Shown here: in pieces, positions 1 to 6,770 of the stretch
Layout: each line of letters opens with the position of its first letter
Numbering within the stretch: the stretch's first letter is position 1
Origin: Streptomyces prasinopilosus
Lineage (GTDB): Bacteria; Actinomycetota; Actinomycetes; Streptomycetales; Streptomycetaceae
Assembly: GCF_001419695.1 (NCBI RefSeq)
Contig: NZ_LIRG01000014.1
Span: 1 to 38,297, forward strand
Direction of reading: 5' to 3'
DNA length: 38,297 nt
Notes under the pieces: generated by a model
Seen by the model: only the letters and a program-made list of their open reading frames with translations
The model's database searches: none
Told to the model about the DNA's origin: nothing
Made by a program: the position numbers and the translations under genes

Positions 1-170
1 AGAACTGCCACCGCGTCGGCAGGGGCGATCCGCCCGCCGATGGGATCTGCGGCGTCTGCGTGAAGGCACGGCAGATGCGGGAGGAGATCGCCCGGGAACA
101 GCAGGCGGTCGCGGCCCGCTACGAGGCGCCCGAGGACGAGTACGCGTCCGCCGGTCCGCCGCCGTTCTAG
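1..170 (+). CDS. C-terminal end of the replication protein (joins the gene at 36941-38297)
   Basis: The frame is open from the first base and stops at 168-170. It encodes about 56 residues beginning NCHRVGRG, with a CGVC motif and an acidic, proline-rich tail ending GPPPF. By itself it is half a zinc site. Joined to the frame open at the right edge (last base g plus bases 1-2 gives a GAG codon), it completes DCENC ... ICGVC, a CxxC-x13-CxxC zinc ribbon. I therefore read it as the last part of the 508-residue Rep protein of a circular molecule. If the molecule is not circular, it is the 3' end of an unknown zinc-binding protein. A strong hairpin follows the stop. Confidence 0.8.
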   Translation, partial: NCHRVGRGDPPADGICGVCVKARQMREEIAREQQAVAARYEAPEDEYASAGPPPF

Positions 171-177
171 TCCCGGC

Positions 178-204
178 GGGGTGGCAGTCCCGTGCTGCCA
201 CCCC
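178..204 (+). terminator. Hairpin after rep
   Basis: A perfect 10-bp inverted repeat, GGGGTGGCAG (178-187) and CTGCCACCCC (195-204), has a 7-base loop and lies 7 bases after the rep stop. There is no T-run, as is common in Streptomyces. It probably ends or attenuates rep transcription before the small genes that follow. Confidence 0.6.
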
Positions 205-296
205 GGCCGGCCGCACCGTTCGAGCAGTCGCACCACCCGACGTCAGACCGGCTTGTTGCCCAAGGCGCAACCGCCGTCCCACGACAGGGGGAACGA

Positions 297-629
297 ATGA
301 GCGACCAGCACCTCAACCCCGAAGACGTAGCCGCCATGCGCCGCCAAGGCGACCTGAGGGCCTTCATGCGGCAGGGCATCAGGTCGGGCCAGGGCGTCCA
401 GCGCGAGGGCGTGCGCCAGTTCCAGCAGCAGAGCAGCAAGCCGCCGGCGAACCTGCCCGACGCCACCGGCCATGTTCCGGGCGCCTGGCCCGTCGGCCCG
501 TCCGACGCCGCCGCCGACACCCGCACGACATGCACCTGCACCAGGTGCCGGTCCTACGCCAAGGAACAGCCCGGGTCCGCCGAACTGCTCCGACGCACCC
601 AGACCTATCTGGACCGCCCGAACGCCTGA
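297..629 (+). CDS. Small hypothetical protein with C-terminal Cys cluster
   Basis: The protein has 110 residues starting MSDQHLNPED. The ATG at 297 follows AGGGGG with a 5-base gap; an upstream start at 192 would overlap the rep hairpin and is less likely. The N-terminal half is helical and rich in Gln and Arg (RSGQGVQREGVRQFQQQ). The C-terminal half carries TCTCTRCRSYA, a short Cys-rich motif that could bind zinc. No enzyme motif is visible. It is the first of three co-oriented small genes behind rep, spaced 29 and 12 bases apart, so it may share their transcript. Function unknown. Confidence 0.7.
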   Translation: MSDQHLNPEDVAAMRRQGDLRAFMRQGIRSGQGVQREGVRQFQQQSSKPPANLPDATGHVPGAWPVGPSDAAADTRTTCTCTRCRSYAKEQPGSAELLRRTQTYLDRPNA

Positions 630-658
630 CCGCCGTGCCTTCCCGGAACGGAGACGAC

Positions 659-973
659 ATGATCCCCGCAGACAAGAAGATCATCAGGGCTCAGCTCCGC
701 GAGCTGCGGACCGAGCTCAACCGGTGGACGCTCAAGGCGCCCGGCCTGCACATCGACGAGACGCTCGTCTGTCCCACCGGGCAGGGACGTCTGCGCCGCG
801 GTACGCCCGTGCTGTGCGCGGACGGCAAGCGCGGCCTGTGCGAAGGATGCGTGGCCACCCTGTACCGCCACGACCGAGCGGAACCGCTCCGGGCCGGTAT
901 CCGCGCCCTGGACGAACGACTGAACGGCACCACGCCCACACCGACGGCTGCGCAACTGCCTCTGTTCGCCTGA
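659..973 (+). CDS. Small Cys-containing hypothetical protein
   Basis: The protein has 104 residues starting MIPADKKIIRAQL; the ATG at 659 has GGAG about 5 bases upstream. An N-terminal amphipathic helix (KKIIRAQLRELRTELNRW) is followed by well-spaced cysteines in LVCPTGQG, VLCADGKRG and LCEGCVATLYRH, which together resemble a zinc-binding module. The tail ends TAAQLPLFA; the QLPLF stretch resembles short sliding-clamp-binding peptides (QxxLF), but that is only a resemblance. It belongs to the small-gene string behind rep. Function unknown. Confidence 0.7.
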   Translation: MIPADKKIIRAQLRELRTELNRWTLKAPGLHIDETLVCPTGQGRLRRGTPVLCADGKRGLCEGCVATLYRHDRAEPLRAGIRALDERLNGTTPTPTAAQLPLFA

Positions 974-985
974 CCCGGAGACGAC

Positions 986-1609
986 GTGAACCCCTGCACC
1001 ATCTGCGGCTTCGTCCTGCACGGCGCCCGCGCCCTGTGGACCACCTGCCAGGCCTGCCACGACCGCATCCTCGCCCGCCTGGACGCCATCGAGGAGATCT
1101 GGCCGCGGCTGTCGGCGGCCCTCGAGCCCGGCCGCGCCCTCGGCGGCCAGCGGGTCTCCGGCAGCCCGGAACCGGTCCTCCCGCTGAACGGGCGGATCCT
1201 CGCCCTGATCGGCCCGATGGGCGTGCCGAACACCCTGTACCTGAGGTACGCCGACCTCACCCTCGCCCGCGGCATCTCCCCGGCGTCCCGGCCGCCCGGC
1301 GAGGACGCCCGCCTCGCCCTCGCCCTGTGGGGCATCCGCAAACACCTGCCCTGGGCGGTCCAGGGCACCGACCTGACCGAGCTGCACCGTACGGCCGGCC
1401 GCCTCGCCGACGAACTGCGCACGGTCACCGCCGACGCCGACACCCCGAACGTGCCGTGCCCGGCCGAACTGGCCGACGGCTCCCGCTGCACCGGCCGGAT
1501 GCGCTACGACCGCGGCCGCAACACCGCCTCCTGCCGCACCTGCCGCACGGAGCTCGCCCCGGGGGAGTGGCTCGACGTCTGGGTCAGGCTCGGACAGCCG
1601 GCCGCCTGA
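986..1609 (+). CDS. Two-ended zinc-ribbon hypothetical protein
   Basis: The protein has 207 residues with a GTG start, 12 bases after the previous stop and preceded by CGGAG. The N-terminus carries CTIC and CQAC (MNPCTICGF ... TCQACHDR), a CxxC-CxxC ribbon. The C-terminus carries a second cysteine set: PCPAEL, RCTGRMRY and CRTCRTELAPGEW. The middle is helical, with no catalytic motif. Paired ribbons suggest nucleic-acid or protein binding. It is the last gene of the rep-side operon and meets the parB-like gene tail to tail across a bidirectional terminator. Function unknown. Confidence 0.75.
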   Translation: MNPCTICGFVLHGARALWTTCQACHDRILARLDAIEEIWPRLSAALEPGRALGGQRVSGSPEPVLPLNGRILALIGPMGVPNTLYLRYADLTLARGISPASRPPGEDARLALALWGIRKHLPWAVQGTDLTELHRTAGRLADELRTVTADADTPNVPCPAELADGSRCTGRMRYDRGRNTASCRTCRTELAPGEWLDVWVRLGQPAA

Positions 1610-1624
1610 CCCCGGGCACGGCGA

Positions 1625-1670
1625 AGGCCCCGCACCCTCTGCGTCGCCCCCGACGAAGGATGCGGGGCCT
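1625..1670. terminator. Bidirectional terminator between convergent operons
   Basis: Perfect 10-bp arms AGGCCCCGCA (1625-1634) and TGCGGGGCCT (1661-1670) sit in the gap between the zinc-ribbon gene ending at 1609 and the parB-like gene ending at 1695. The loop is 26 bases, so it is a plausible two-way terminator without a long T-run. Confidence 0.65.
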
Positions 1671-1694
1671 CAGCGTCCCCACGCCATCTACCTC

Positions 1695-2663
1695 TCAATC
1701 ATCCCCCGCGCTCCGACCCTCGTTCCCCTCGCCGCCGCGGCCGCGAGCCCGGTACGCCGTCCGGTTCGCATACTGCCGCAGTTCCCCCAACAGCATGTCC
1801 GCCCGGCCCGGGTCGTACAGCAGCGCCGGCGCCACCACACCGGCGAGCCGGTCATAGATCTGCTTCTGCTGCGCCAGCGCGGCCTCAAGGACGGCGATCC
1901 CCTCGGCACCCGCCCGCGCGGCGTCCTTCAGCGCGTCCCCGTCGGCCGGCGTCGGCTCCCCGGCCGGCCGTTCCGGGATCTCCACCCGGGGCGGCACGAT
2001 GCGCGGCACCCGGCCCTCGGCGGCGGCCGCCCGCAGCACATCGGCGACCTGGGCCGGCGCGGCCAGACGTGGCGGCAGCACCGCACGGGCCTCCGCCAGC
2101 GCGGCCGCCGTCACCTTCCGCTCCCCGGCCAGTTCGGTGGTCTCCCGGAAGAAGGCCACGGCCGTCTCCGGGCCGTGGTTCTTGTACACCGGCAGCAGCT
2201 CCCGGGCCTGCGCCTCGTTGATGTCTCCAATTGGAGACATCGCCACCGCCACGGGCCACTCATCGATCAGCCGGTAGGCGTGAGCCCGCTTGAATCCCCA
2301 CACCTCCCACACGTACTCCTCGAACGTGCCGTGCGTCTCCCGGTACAGCCGGCCCCGGTTGATGACCTCCAGCGCCTTGCCCGCGACGATCAGCGCCTTG
2401 CGGAACCCATGGAGGGCCTGCTCGCACCGCTTGAGGTCGCTGCGTTCCTTGTCCGTGAGGGGCGAGGTGATCTCGGGGGCGACGTCGTAGGGCGTGGGCA
2501 GGCTGGCGACCGACAGGACAGCGGTCGTGTCCATCCCGACCATCCCCTGGACCACGCCTTCGCCCGTGTTCAGCGATTCCGGGAGCATGTCTGGCAGGAC
2601 CTGCTGTTCCGCGTCCGGCGAGCCAGTCCGGGCGGGCGGCAGATTCAACGACCGTCGGCTCAC
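1695..2663 (-). CDS. ParB-like plasmid partition / DNA-binding protein
   Basis: The protein has 322 residues. The GTG start at 2663 overlaps the parA stop by 4 bases (GTGA), so the two are translationally coupled. Residues about 75-150 hold a helical core with FEEYVWEVWGFKRAHAYRLIDEW, an HTH-like block seen in ParB-like proteins of actinobacterial plasmids and phages, followed by MSPIGDINEAQARELLPV. The C-terminal half is Ala/Arg-rich and helical, fitting an oligomerisation region. Position behind ParA and the HTH indicate the centromere-binding partner or a KorB-like repressor. The codons for MSPIGDIN form a perfect 22-bp DNA palindrome, so the coding sequence may carry its own binding site. 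The assignment rests on context and motif, not on a complete classical ParB domain. Confidence 0.75.
   Translation of the reverse strand: MSRRSLNLPPARTGSPDAEQQVLPDMLPESLNTGEGVVQGMVGMDTTAVLSVASLPTPYDVAPEITSPLTDKERSDLKRCEQALHGFRKALIVAGKALEVINRGRLYRETHGTFEEYVWEVWGFKRAHAYRLIDEWPVAVAMSPIGDINEAQARELLPVYKNHGPETAVAFFRETTELAGERKVTAAALAEARAVLPPRLAAPAQVADVLRAAAAEGRVPRIVPPRVEIPERPAGEPTPADGDALKDAARAGAEGIAVLEAALAQQKQIYDRLAGVVAPALLYDPGRADMLLGELRQYANRTAYRARGRGGEGNEGRSAGDD
2220..2241. promoter_or_regulatory. Perfect 22-bp palindrome (candidate parS/operator) inside the parB-like gene
   Basis: The half-site GATGTCTCCAA is followed directly by its exact reverse complement TTGGAGACATC, with no spacer. The AT-rich centre (CCAATTGG) stands out in coding DNA of about 70% GC. 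I saw no second copy in the window. A perfect palindrome of this length fits a dimeric DNA-binding protein, and the obvious candidate is the ParB-like protein encoded around it. Binding is inferred. Confidence 0.55.
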
Positions 2664-3592
2664 GCTTGCGGTCCTCGGGACAGGAGCAGGCCGGCCGCCT
2701 GGTCATAGTCGGCGGCTGCCGTCGACTCCGGCGCCCACACCCGCACCGGCTGCTCCGCGATCGGCGCCTCCGCCGCCCGCACACTCCGCCGGATCGGGAA
2801 CAGCGCGGCCTCCGGGTAGTCCTCGGTCACCCTGGACGCCAGCTGTCGCGCGAACCCGGACTTGTCCCACGCCGTCAGGAACACCGCGCCGACTTCCAGC
2901 TTCGGGTTCGTCTTCGCCCGCACATTCGTGATCGTCCGATCCAGCGCGGCCATCGCCTTCAGGTCCAGGCCGCCGACCGCGAGGGGCACCAGCACCTGGT
3001 CGCCGGCGGTCAACGCGGCCACCGTCACCAGACCCAGGGACGGGGCCCCGTCGATCAGCGTCACGTCGTACGGGGAACGGCCGCCGTGCGCCTCGGCTTC
3101 CTGCCGCAGCGCGCTTGCCAGAGCCATTTCCGCTCCGATCGGCCGGTCGTACTCCACCCGCTTCAGGTCCAGGCTGGAGGGCACGATGTCGATGCCCTCA
3201 TACAACGTGGGGTAGGTGGCCTCCAGCAGCGTGCACTCGTCGAAGAACACCGACCGCAGCGAATGCCGCGTCGCACCGTCCGGGTACTGGGGGAGCAGCC
3301 ATTCCGACAGGGCCGCTTCCTGGTCGTCGGCGTCGACCACCCGCACCCGCAGGCCCTGCGCCGCCCACGCGGCCGCGAGTTCCACGGTGGTCGTCGTCTT
3401 GCCCGCGCCGCCTTTCTGGTTGACCACGGCGTACACCCGCGGCGTGGTCGCCGGCCGGAGCGTGGACGGGACGAGGGCCTGGGGGCGCCACGACTGGTAC
3501 GGGGTGGCCTCGTCCCACGCCGACACGACCTCGAGCCGGTCCCCCGGGGGACTGGACAGGGCGGGCAGTGGAGTCCTGGGAAGTGCGTTCAT
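2660..3592 (-). CDS. parA: ParA-type partition ATPase
   Basis: The protein has 310 residues starting MNALPRTPLP. Walker A is KGGAGKT (residues 60-66), the deviant ParA/MinD form, followed by VVDADDQ (about 86-92) and the switch region LIDGAPSLG. It also has the family's conserved VPLAVGGLDLKAM and VFLTAWDKSGFARQL blocks. The roughly 50-residue N-terminal extension lacks a clear domain. The start was chosen because longer frames run into the divergent gene. No Shine-Dalgarno is obvious, and TAGGTT lies 7 bases before the ATG, so the message may be leaderless. It forms an operon with the ParB-like gene (4-base overlap). Role: ATP-dependent segregation of a low-copy plasmid. Confidence 0.93.
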   Translation of the reverse strand: MNALPRTPLPALSSPPGDRLEVVSAWDEATPYQSWRPQALVPSTLRPATTPRVYAVVNQKGGAGKTTTTVELAAAWAAQGLRVRVVDADDQEAALSEWLLPQYPDGATRHSLRSVFFDECTLLEATYPTLYEGIDIVPSSLDLKRVEYDRPIGAEMALASALRQEAEAHGGRSPYDVTLIDGAPSLGLVTVAALTAGDQVLVPLAVGGLDLKAMAALDRTITNVRAKTNPKLEVGAVFLTAWDKSGFARQLASRVTEDYPEAALFPIRRSVRAAEAPIAEQPVRVWAPESTAAADYDQAAGLLLSRGPQA

Positions 3593-3713
3593 GGCACGGA
3601 ACCTAACCGTGCCGCCGGCCACACCAGCCAGACCCCGGGCCGATCCAGTCATGCGGGTGATGTGATAGGGCCCCGTCGTTCCGCCGACCAGCGGAGTGAC
3701 AGAGTCTGCGCTT

Positions 3714-3980
3714 ATGACCAGGAAGCCCGAGGACGAGACCCCGAGATACCAGACGTTCGTTCGGTCGGAGGCGCGACTACGCGATGACCAGGTGGCCGCG
3801 CTGGCGACCCTACGCCGACGTGTTGCTGCCGAGCGCACCGACAAGACCGAGCGGATCACCGACAACACCCTGATCCGTATCGCCGTCGATCTGCTGCTAC
3901 GGCACAGCCACCAGATCAGCGGCAACACCGAGGCCGAGATGCGCCGCTCACTGCTGGGGGCGGACATCAACAACCAATGA
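3714..3980 (+). CDS. Ribbon-helix-helix-like partition accessory protein
   Basis: The protein has 88 residues from the ATG at 3714 (MTRKPEDETPRYQTF); a GTG at 3696 would add six. It shows a basic N-terminus, a short strand (YQTFVRSEARL), a helix (DDQVAALATLRRRV) and a second helix (TDNTLIRIAVDLLLRHS), the order expected of a CopG/Arc-type DNA-binding dimer. It is divergent from parA across about 120 bp, the place where small RHH centromere-binding or autoregulatory proteins usually lie. It probably regulates parA or binds the centromere. Neither start has a strong Shine-Dalgarno. Confidence 0.65.
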   Translation: MTRKPEDETPRYQTFVRSEARLRDDQVAALATLRRRVAAERTDKTERITDNTLIRIAVDLLLRHSHQISGNTEAEMRRSLLGADINNQ

Positions 3981-4063
3981 ACTCCCGAACTCTGTAAGTC
4001 CGGTAGTGTGGCGTGAGCCGCTCCCGGACTTCGCCCCCCGTCGTCTGGGGCGGCCCTCGGCAC

Positions 4064-4136
4064 CCCTGCCCGGTGACCTGCGACGGGCAGGGTGGCCGCC
4101 CGGTGTCCCTGCCCGCGAGCCCTGCGGCGGGCAGGG
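4064..4136. repeat. Two tandem stem-loops in intergenic DNA
   Basis: CCCTGCCC (4064-4071) pairs with GGGCAGGG (4085-4092), and CCCTGCCCGC (4107-4116) pairs with GCGGGCAGGG (4127-4136). The two hairpins are near copies. They lie in the 298-bp gap between the convergent genes ending at 3980 and 4279, where I see no reading frame. Termination of the RHH transcript is the simplest role. Confidence 0.5.
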
Positions 4137-4177
4137 CCATCTCCTCTGAACGGCCGGGAATCGCAGCACCGGCCCAC

Positions 4178-4215
4178 GGCCCCGCCCCGAGGTCACAAAA
4201 CTCCGGGACGGGGCC
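4178..4215 (+). terminator. Terminator-like hairpin with T-run
   Basis: A 13-bp near-perfect inverted repeat, GGCCCCGCCCCGA (4178-4190) against CCGGGACGGGGCC (4203-4215), has an AT-rich loop (GGTCACAAAACT) and TTTT shortly downstream at 4222-4225. It lies in the convergent gap before the RapZ-like gene. Confidence 0.6.
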
Positions 4216-4278
4216 GCTGACTTTTCACGGAACCTCGGCCGCGGCACCCTCCCCGCAGCAGCGGCGACGTATCGCGGA

Positions 4279-4725
4279 TCAGCCGGAAGCGGGCAGGACC
4301 GGGCGGTCGATGTGGTGGTGCTCCACCTCGACTCCGCGCTCGCCCTCCCATGCGGTCCAGATCTCATGGGCGACCGCCTCCGCAACAGCCACGGAACGAT
4401 GCCGACCTCCCTGGCACGCCACGGTGAGGCGGACCAGCCGGCCCGCGGGTACCTCGTCGGCCAGGACGCGGAGTTGGACGGCGGTCCGGGCGATGACTTC
4501 CCGGGCTCCGGGGGTGGCCAGGACGTGGGCGTACACGTCTCCGTCCAGGCCGGTGCGGTAGCGCATGGTCGGGTCGTCGGCGGGGTTGCGCAGGGCGGTG
4601 CGCAGGTCGAGGTAGAGGCCATCGGTCACGAGGTCGTGTGCGCCCTCGTGACGGAAGCCGATGGAGCGGATGACAGCGGCGACGGGACCCAGCCCGTCCA
4701 GGTGTGTGGTCTGCATGTCCACCAC
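4279..4725 (-). CDS. Stand-alone RapZ C-terminal-domain-like protein
   Basis: The protein has 148 residues (GTG start at 4725; an ATG lies 9 bases further in). The segment VRLTVACQGGRHRSVAVAEAVA matches the signature at the end of RapZ/YvcJ proteins (GCTGGxHRSV), and DLYLDLRTALRNPADD matches their FDVRFLPNP block. RapZ is an RNase adaptor whose C-terminal domain binds the small RNA GlmZ and a sugar metabolite in E. coli. Here the N-terminal P-loop kinase domain is absent. Small RNA or nucleotide-sugar binding is a family-based inference; its job on this element is unknown. It is a single minus-strand gene between the partition and integrase loci. Confidence 0.75.
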   Translation of the reverse strand: MVDMQTTHLDGLGPVAAVIRSIGFRHEGAHDLVTDGLYLDLRTALRNPADDPTMRYRTGLDGDVYAHVLATPGAREVIARTAVQLRVLADEVPAGRLVRLTVACQGGRHRSVAVAEAVAHEIWTAWEGERGVEVEHHHIDRPVLPASG

Positions 4726-4851
4726 GATTCCGGCTCGGGGGACACCGCGGTAGGAGTTGCCTGTTGCCTCTCTAGGAGTCCGCGCGTGCGAGGGGCGGTC
4801 TCACCAGTTCCACGCGCGCCCGTGCGTAGGGGGGCCGGAAAGCCCGGGAAC

Positions 4852-5094
4852 TCAGAACAGCCCGGTCGGCTCCGGCGGTGTGCGCAAAATTTTGCTCACC
4901 GAGGGGTCGTCGTTGGGGGAGACGAACAGCAGCAGCGCGCCCGCCGGCGCCTGCACCGGCTTCAGCGATCCCGGGCACGATCTCAGTTCCGGATCCCGGC
5001 CGCCCCTCGGATCGTGGCGGTACACCAGACCCCGCCGGGTCACGGCGACGTCGCGGGTACACACGGGGCACTCGGTCCGGGGAAGGGCAGCCAT
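4852..5094 (-). CDS. Small zinc-binding hypothetical protein
   Basis: The protein has about 80 residues starting MAALPRTECPVC; a longer frame to 5181 would cross the operator of the divergent integrase promoter. CPVC near the N-terminus and a single Cys in LRSCPGSLKP, with YRHDPRGG between, suggest a small zinc ribbon. The C-terminal half is hydrophobic and then acidic (ALLLFVSPNDDPSV). It is transcribed away from the integrase, and a -10-like TATTCT on its strand lies within the shared dyad at 5180-5203. Function unknown; the position fits a partner or regulator of the recombinase. Confidence 0.6.
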   Translation of the reverse strand: MAALPRTECPVCTRDVAVTRRGLVYRHDPRGGRDPELRSCPGSLKPVQAPAGALLLFVSPNDDPSVSKILRTPPEPTGLF

Positions 5095-5179
5095 GCGCGC
5101 TATGTTCCCCCGGCTTCCCCCGGACCCCAAACGGGCAGGAACGATCACCTCCGCCGGGCCGCGCCGAACCCCGGGCAGC

Positions 5180-5203
5180 ACAGAATAATGACCCTTATCC
5201 TGT
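5180..5203. promoter_or_regulatory. Operator dyad with two divergent -10 boxes at the integrase promoter
   Basis: Inverted repeat ACAGAATAA (5180-5188) and TTATCCTGT (5195-5203), one mismatch, spacer TGACCC. The right arm contains TATCCT (5196-5201), a -10 box ending 6 bases before the integrase ATG, so that message is probably leaderless. The left arm read on the minus strand gives TATTCT, a -10 for the divergent zinc gene. Bases 5181-5194 (CAGAATAATGACCC) match 12 of 14 bases of the palindrome repeated inside rep, suggesting Rep itself may bind here. Confidence 0.6.
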
Positions 5204-5207
5204 AGTC

Positions 5208-6248
5208 ATGGACACGCTTCCCGCCGTACCCGCCGCCGCCGACCTCGCGCGGCCGGACGAGACCCGGCTCCCCCTGCGCGGCACCCCACCCGCCGCGTCA
5301 CCCACCGCGCTCCTCGAACTCCTCGCCGACGCCGGCGCCTCGCCCGCGGTGCTGAAGTCCACCCGCGCCTGGATGGCCCGCCGCCCGAGCGAGCACAGCC
5401 GCACCGCCTACGCCAAGGACGCCGCCTGGTGGCTGGCCTACTGCGCCCACGCCGGGGTCGACCCCACCCGGGCGAAGCCCACCGACGCCGACGAGTACGA
5501 GACCGCCCTGCGGGAGACCGGCCTCGCCAAGTCGACCCGGGCCCGCCGACTCGCCGCCGCCTCGAGCTGGTACACGTACCTGATCCGCGCCGACGTTGCC
5601 GACCGCAACCCCTTCGAGGGCATGGAACGCCCCTCGGTGTCCGCCGACGACTCCCCCACCCGCGGCCTCACCGCCGCCCAGCTCGGCACGCTGCTGGCCT
5701 ACGCCCGCGACCACGAGTCGACCCGCACCTACGCGCTGCTGGCCACCCTCGCCACCACCGCCGGCCGCATCGGCTCCGTCCTGGCCCTCACCGTGGGCAA
5801 GCTCGGGCACGACCAGGGCCACCGCGTCGCCGACCTGGTGGTGAAGGGCGACCACACCAAGCGCGTCGTCCTGGTGCCGCTCGCCGTGGACGCCATCGAC
5901 CGCCATCTCGGTCCCGGCCGCCGCCGCGCCGCCGACTACGTCTTCGCCACCCGCACCGGCAGGCCGATGGACGAACCCGCCGCGTTCCGCCTCATCCGCC
6001 GCGTGGCGAAGGCCGCCGACATCCCGCACCACGCCACGCTCTCCCCGCACTCCCTGCGCCACTCCTACGCCACCGCGCTGCTGTCCAAGGGCGTCCCGCT
6101 GGCCGACGTTCAGGACGCCATGGGCCACGCCGACCCGCGCACCACCAAGCGGTACGACCGCGACGCCGGCAAGCTGCACCGCTCCCCCAGCTACCGCATG
6201 CAGGACGAACTGGCGAAGGCAATGCACACCGACGGCATCGGCCTGTGA
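5208..6248 (+). CDS. Tyrosine recombinase (XerC/D-like integrase)
   Basis: The protein has 346 residues. The ATG at 5208 lies 6 bases after a TATCCT box and has no Shine-Dalgarno. Residues about 55-140 form the SAM-like core-binding domain; about 150-330 form the catalytic domain, with R187 (TAGRIGS), a K213 region (VVKGDHTKR), H281-x-x-R284 (HSLRHSYAT), H307 (MGHADPRTTKRY) and nucleophile Y316. All catalytic positions are present. The roughly 50-residue Ala/Pro-rich N-terminus is typical of actinobacterial forms. On a circular plasmid it could resolve multimers, Xer-fashion, or integrate the element. The HTH gene just downstream would fit an excisionase, and repeats at 6506-6558 are candidate sites. 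Confidence 0.93.
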   Translation: MDTLPAVPAAADLARPDETRLPLRGTPPAASPTALLELLADAGASPAVLKSTRAWMARRPSEHSRTAYAKDAAWWLAYCAHAGVDPTRAKPTDADEYETALRETGLAKSTRARRLAAASSWYTYLIRADVADRNPFEGMERPSVSADDSPTRGLTAAQLGTLLAYARDHESTRTYALLATLATTAGRIGSVLALTVGKLGHDQGHRVADLVVKGDHTKRVVLVPLAVDAIDRHLGPGRRRAADYVFATRTGRPMDEPAAFRLIRRVAKAADIPHHATLSPHSLRHSYATALLSKGVPLADVQDAMGHADPRTTKRYDRDAGKLHRSPSYRMQDELAKAMHTDGIGL

Positions 6249-6304
6249 CCGCCGCCGGTTGAGCGAAGGGAACAGTCGGGCGAAAGCTGATCACACTGGG
6301 GTGT

Positions 6305-6511
6305 ATGGCCCGACTGCTTCCTGCCGACCTCGCCGCCCGCGCCCTGGGCATCTCCACCAGCACCCTGCGCGTCTGGCGCCACCGCGGCCTCATACGGCCC
6401 GCCGGCGGCACCGAACGCCACCCGCTGTACGCCCTCGAAGACCTGCACGCCGCCCGGCAGGCCCCCAAACCGCGCCTGACCAGCGACAAGACACCCGCCC
6501 TTGCGGGGTAA
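6305..6511 (+). CDS. Small MerR-like HTH protein, excisionase candidate
   Basis: The protein has 68 residues. Nearly all of it is one winged-helix module of the MerR/HTH_17 kind: LPADLAARALGISTSTLRVWRHRGLIRPA followed by the wing and YALEDLHAARQ. This is the architecture of many recombination directionality factors. It starts 57 bases after the integrase stop on the same strand, supporting an int-xis pair. GGGG lies 3 bases before the ATG, a weak ribosome site. It could instead be a small autoregulator. Confidence 0.75.
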   Translation: MARLLPADLAARALGISTSTLRVWRHRGLIRPAGGTERHPLYALEDLHAARQAPKPRLTSDKTPALAG

Positions 6512-6558
6512 CGATGCGTGGGTAACGATCACGCGCAGGTAGAACAACTGTGTCTACC
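6506..6558. repeat. Direct repeats and inverted core: candidate recombinase site
   Basis: The 10-mer GGGTAACGAT occurs at 6506-6515 and 6520-6529, 14 bases apart. Nine bases later a 21-bp imperfect palindrome at 6538-6558 has perfect GGTAGA / TCTACC ends. Directly repeated arm sites next to an inverted core is how attP or dif-like sites of tyrosine recombinases look, and this lies directly downstream of the integrase and HTH genes. The role is inferred. Confidence 0.35.
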
Positions 6559-6569
6559 CCCAGACAAGG

Positions 6570-6616
6570 CCCGCCGGAGTGGTCGCATCCCCGCACCCAG
6601 CCTCCGGCGGGTCTTT
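6570..6616 (+). terminator. Rho-independent terminator after the integrase/HTH genes
   Basis: Perfect 10-bp arms CCCGCCGGAG (6570-6579) and CTCCGGCGGG (6602-6611) are followed by TCTTT. They separate the recombinase genes from the lysis and virion genes. Confidence 0.75.
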
Positions 6617-6671
6617 CCCGTTCACGAGCCCCCGCCTGTCCGGGAAGCAGCCGCGTGCGGCCGTGAACCCA

Positions 6672-6723
6672 GGCCCCCGCACCGGACCGTTCGAAGCCGA
6701 CACGGACACCGGTCGCGGGGGCC
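6672..6723 (+). terminator. Second strong hairpin in the leader before the lysis genes
   Basis: GGCCCCCGCACCGG (from 6672) pairs with CCGGTCGCGGGGGCC (ending 6723), followed by GTCTCCTT. It lies within the 154-bp leader upstream of the GTG at 6771. It may be a second terminator or a transcript-leader structure at the head of the phage operon. Confidence 0.5.
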
Positions 6724-6770
6724 GTCTCCTTCCCGCACCCCTTCCCGGCCTCCACCAAGGAGCCTCCACC

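Noticed and set aside
4013-4561. Plus-strand frames opposite the RapZ-like gene
   Set aside because: Low-complexity Pro/Arg/Ser translation without a start signal; the minus-strand gene has a recognisable family signature.
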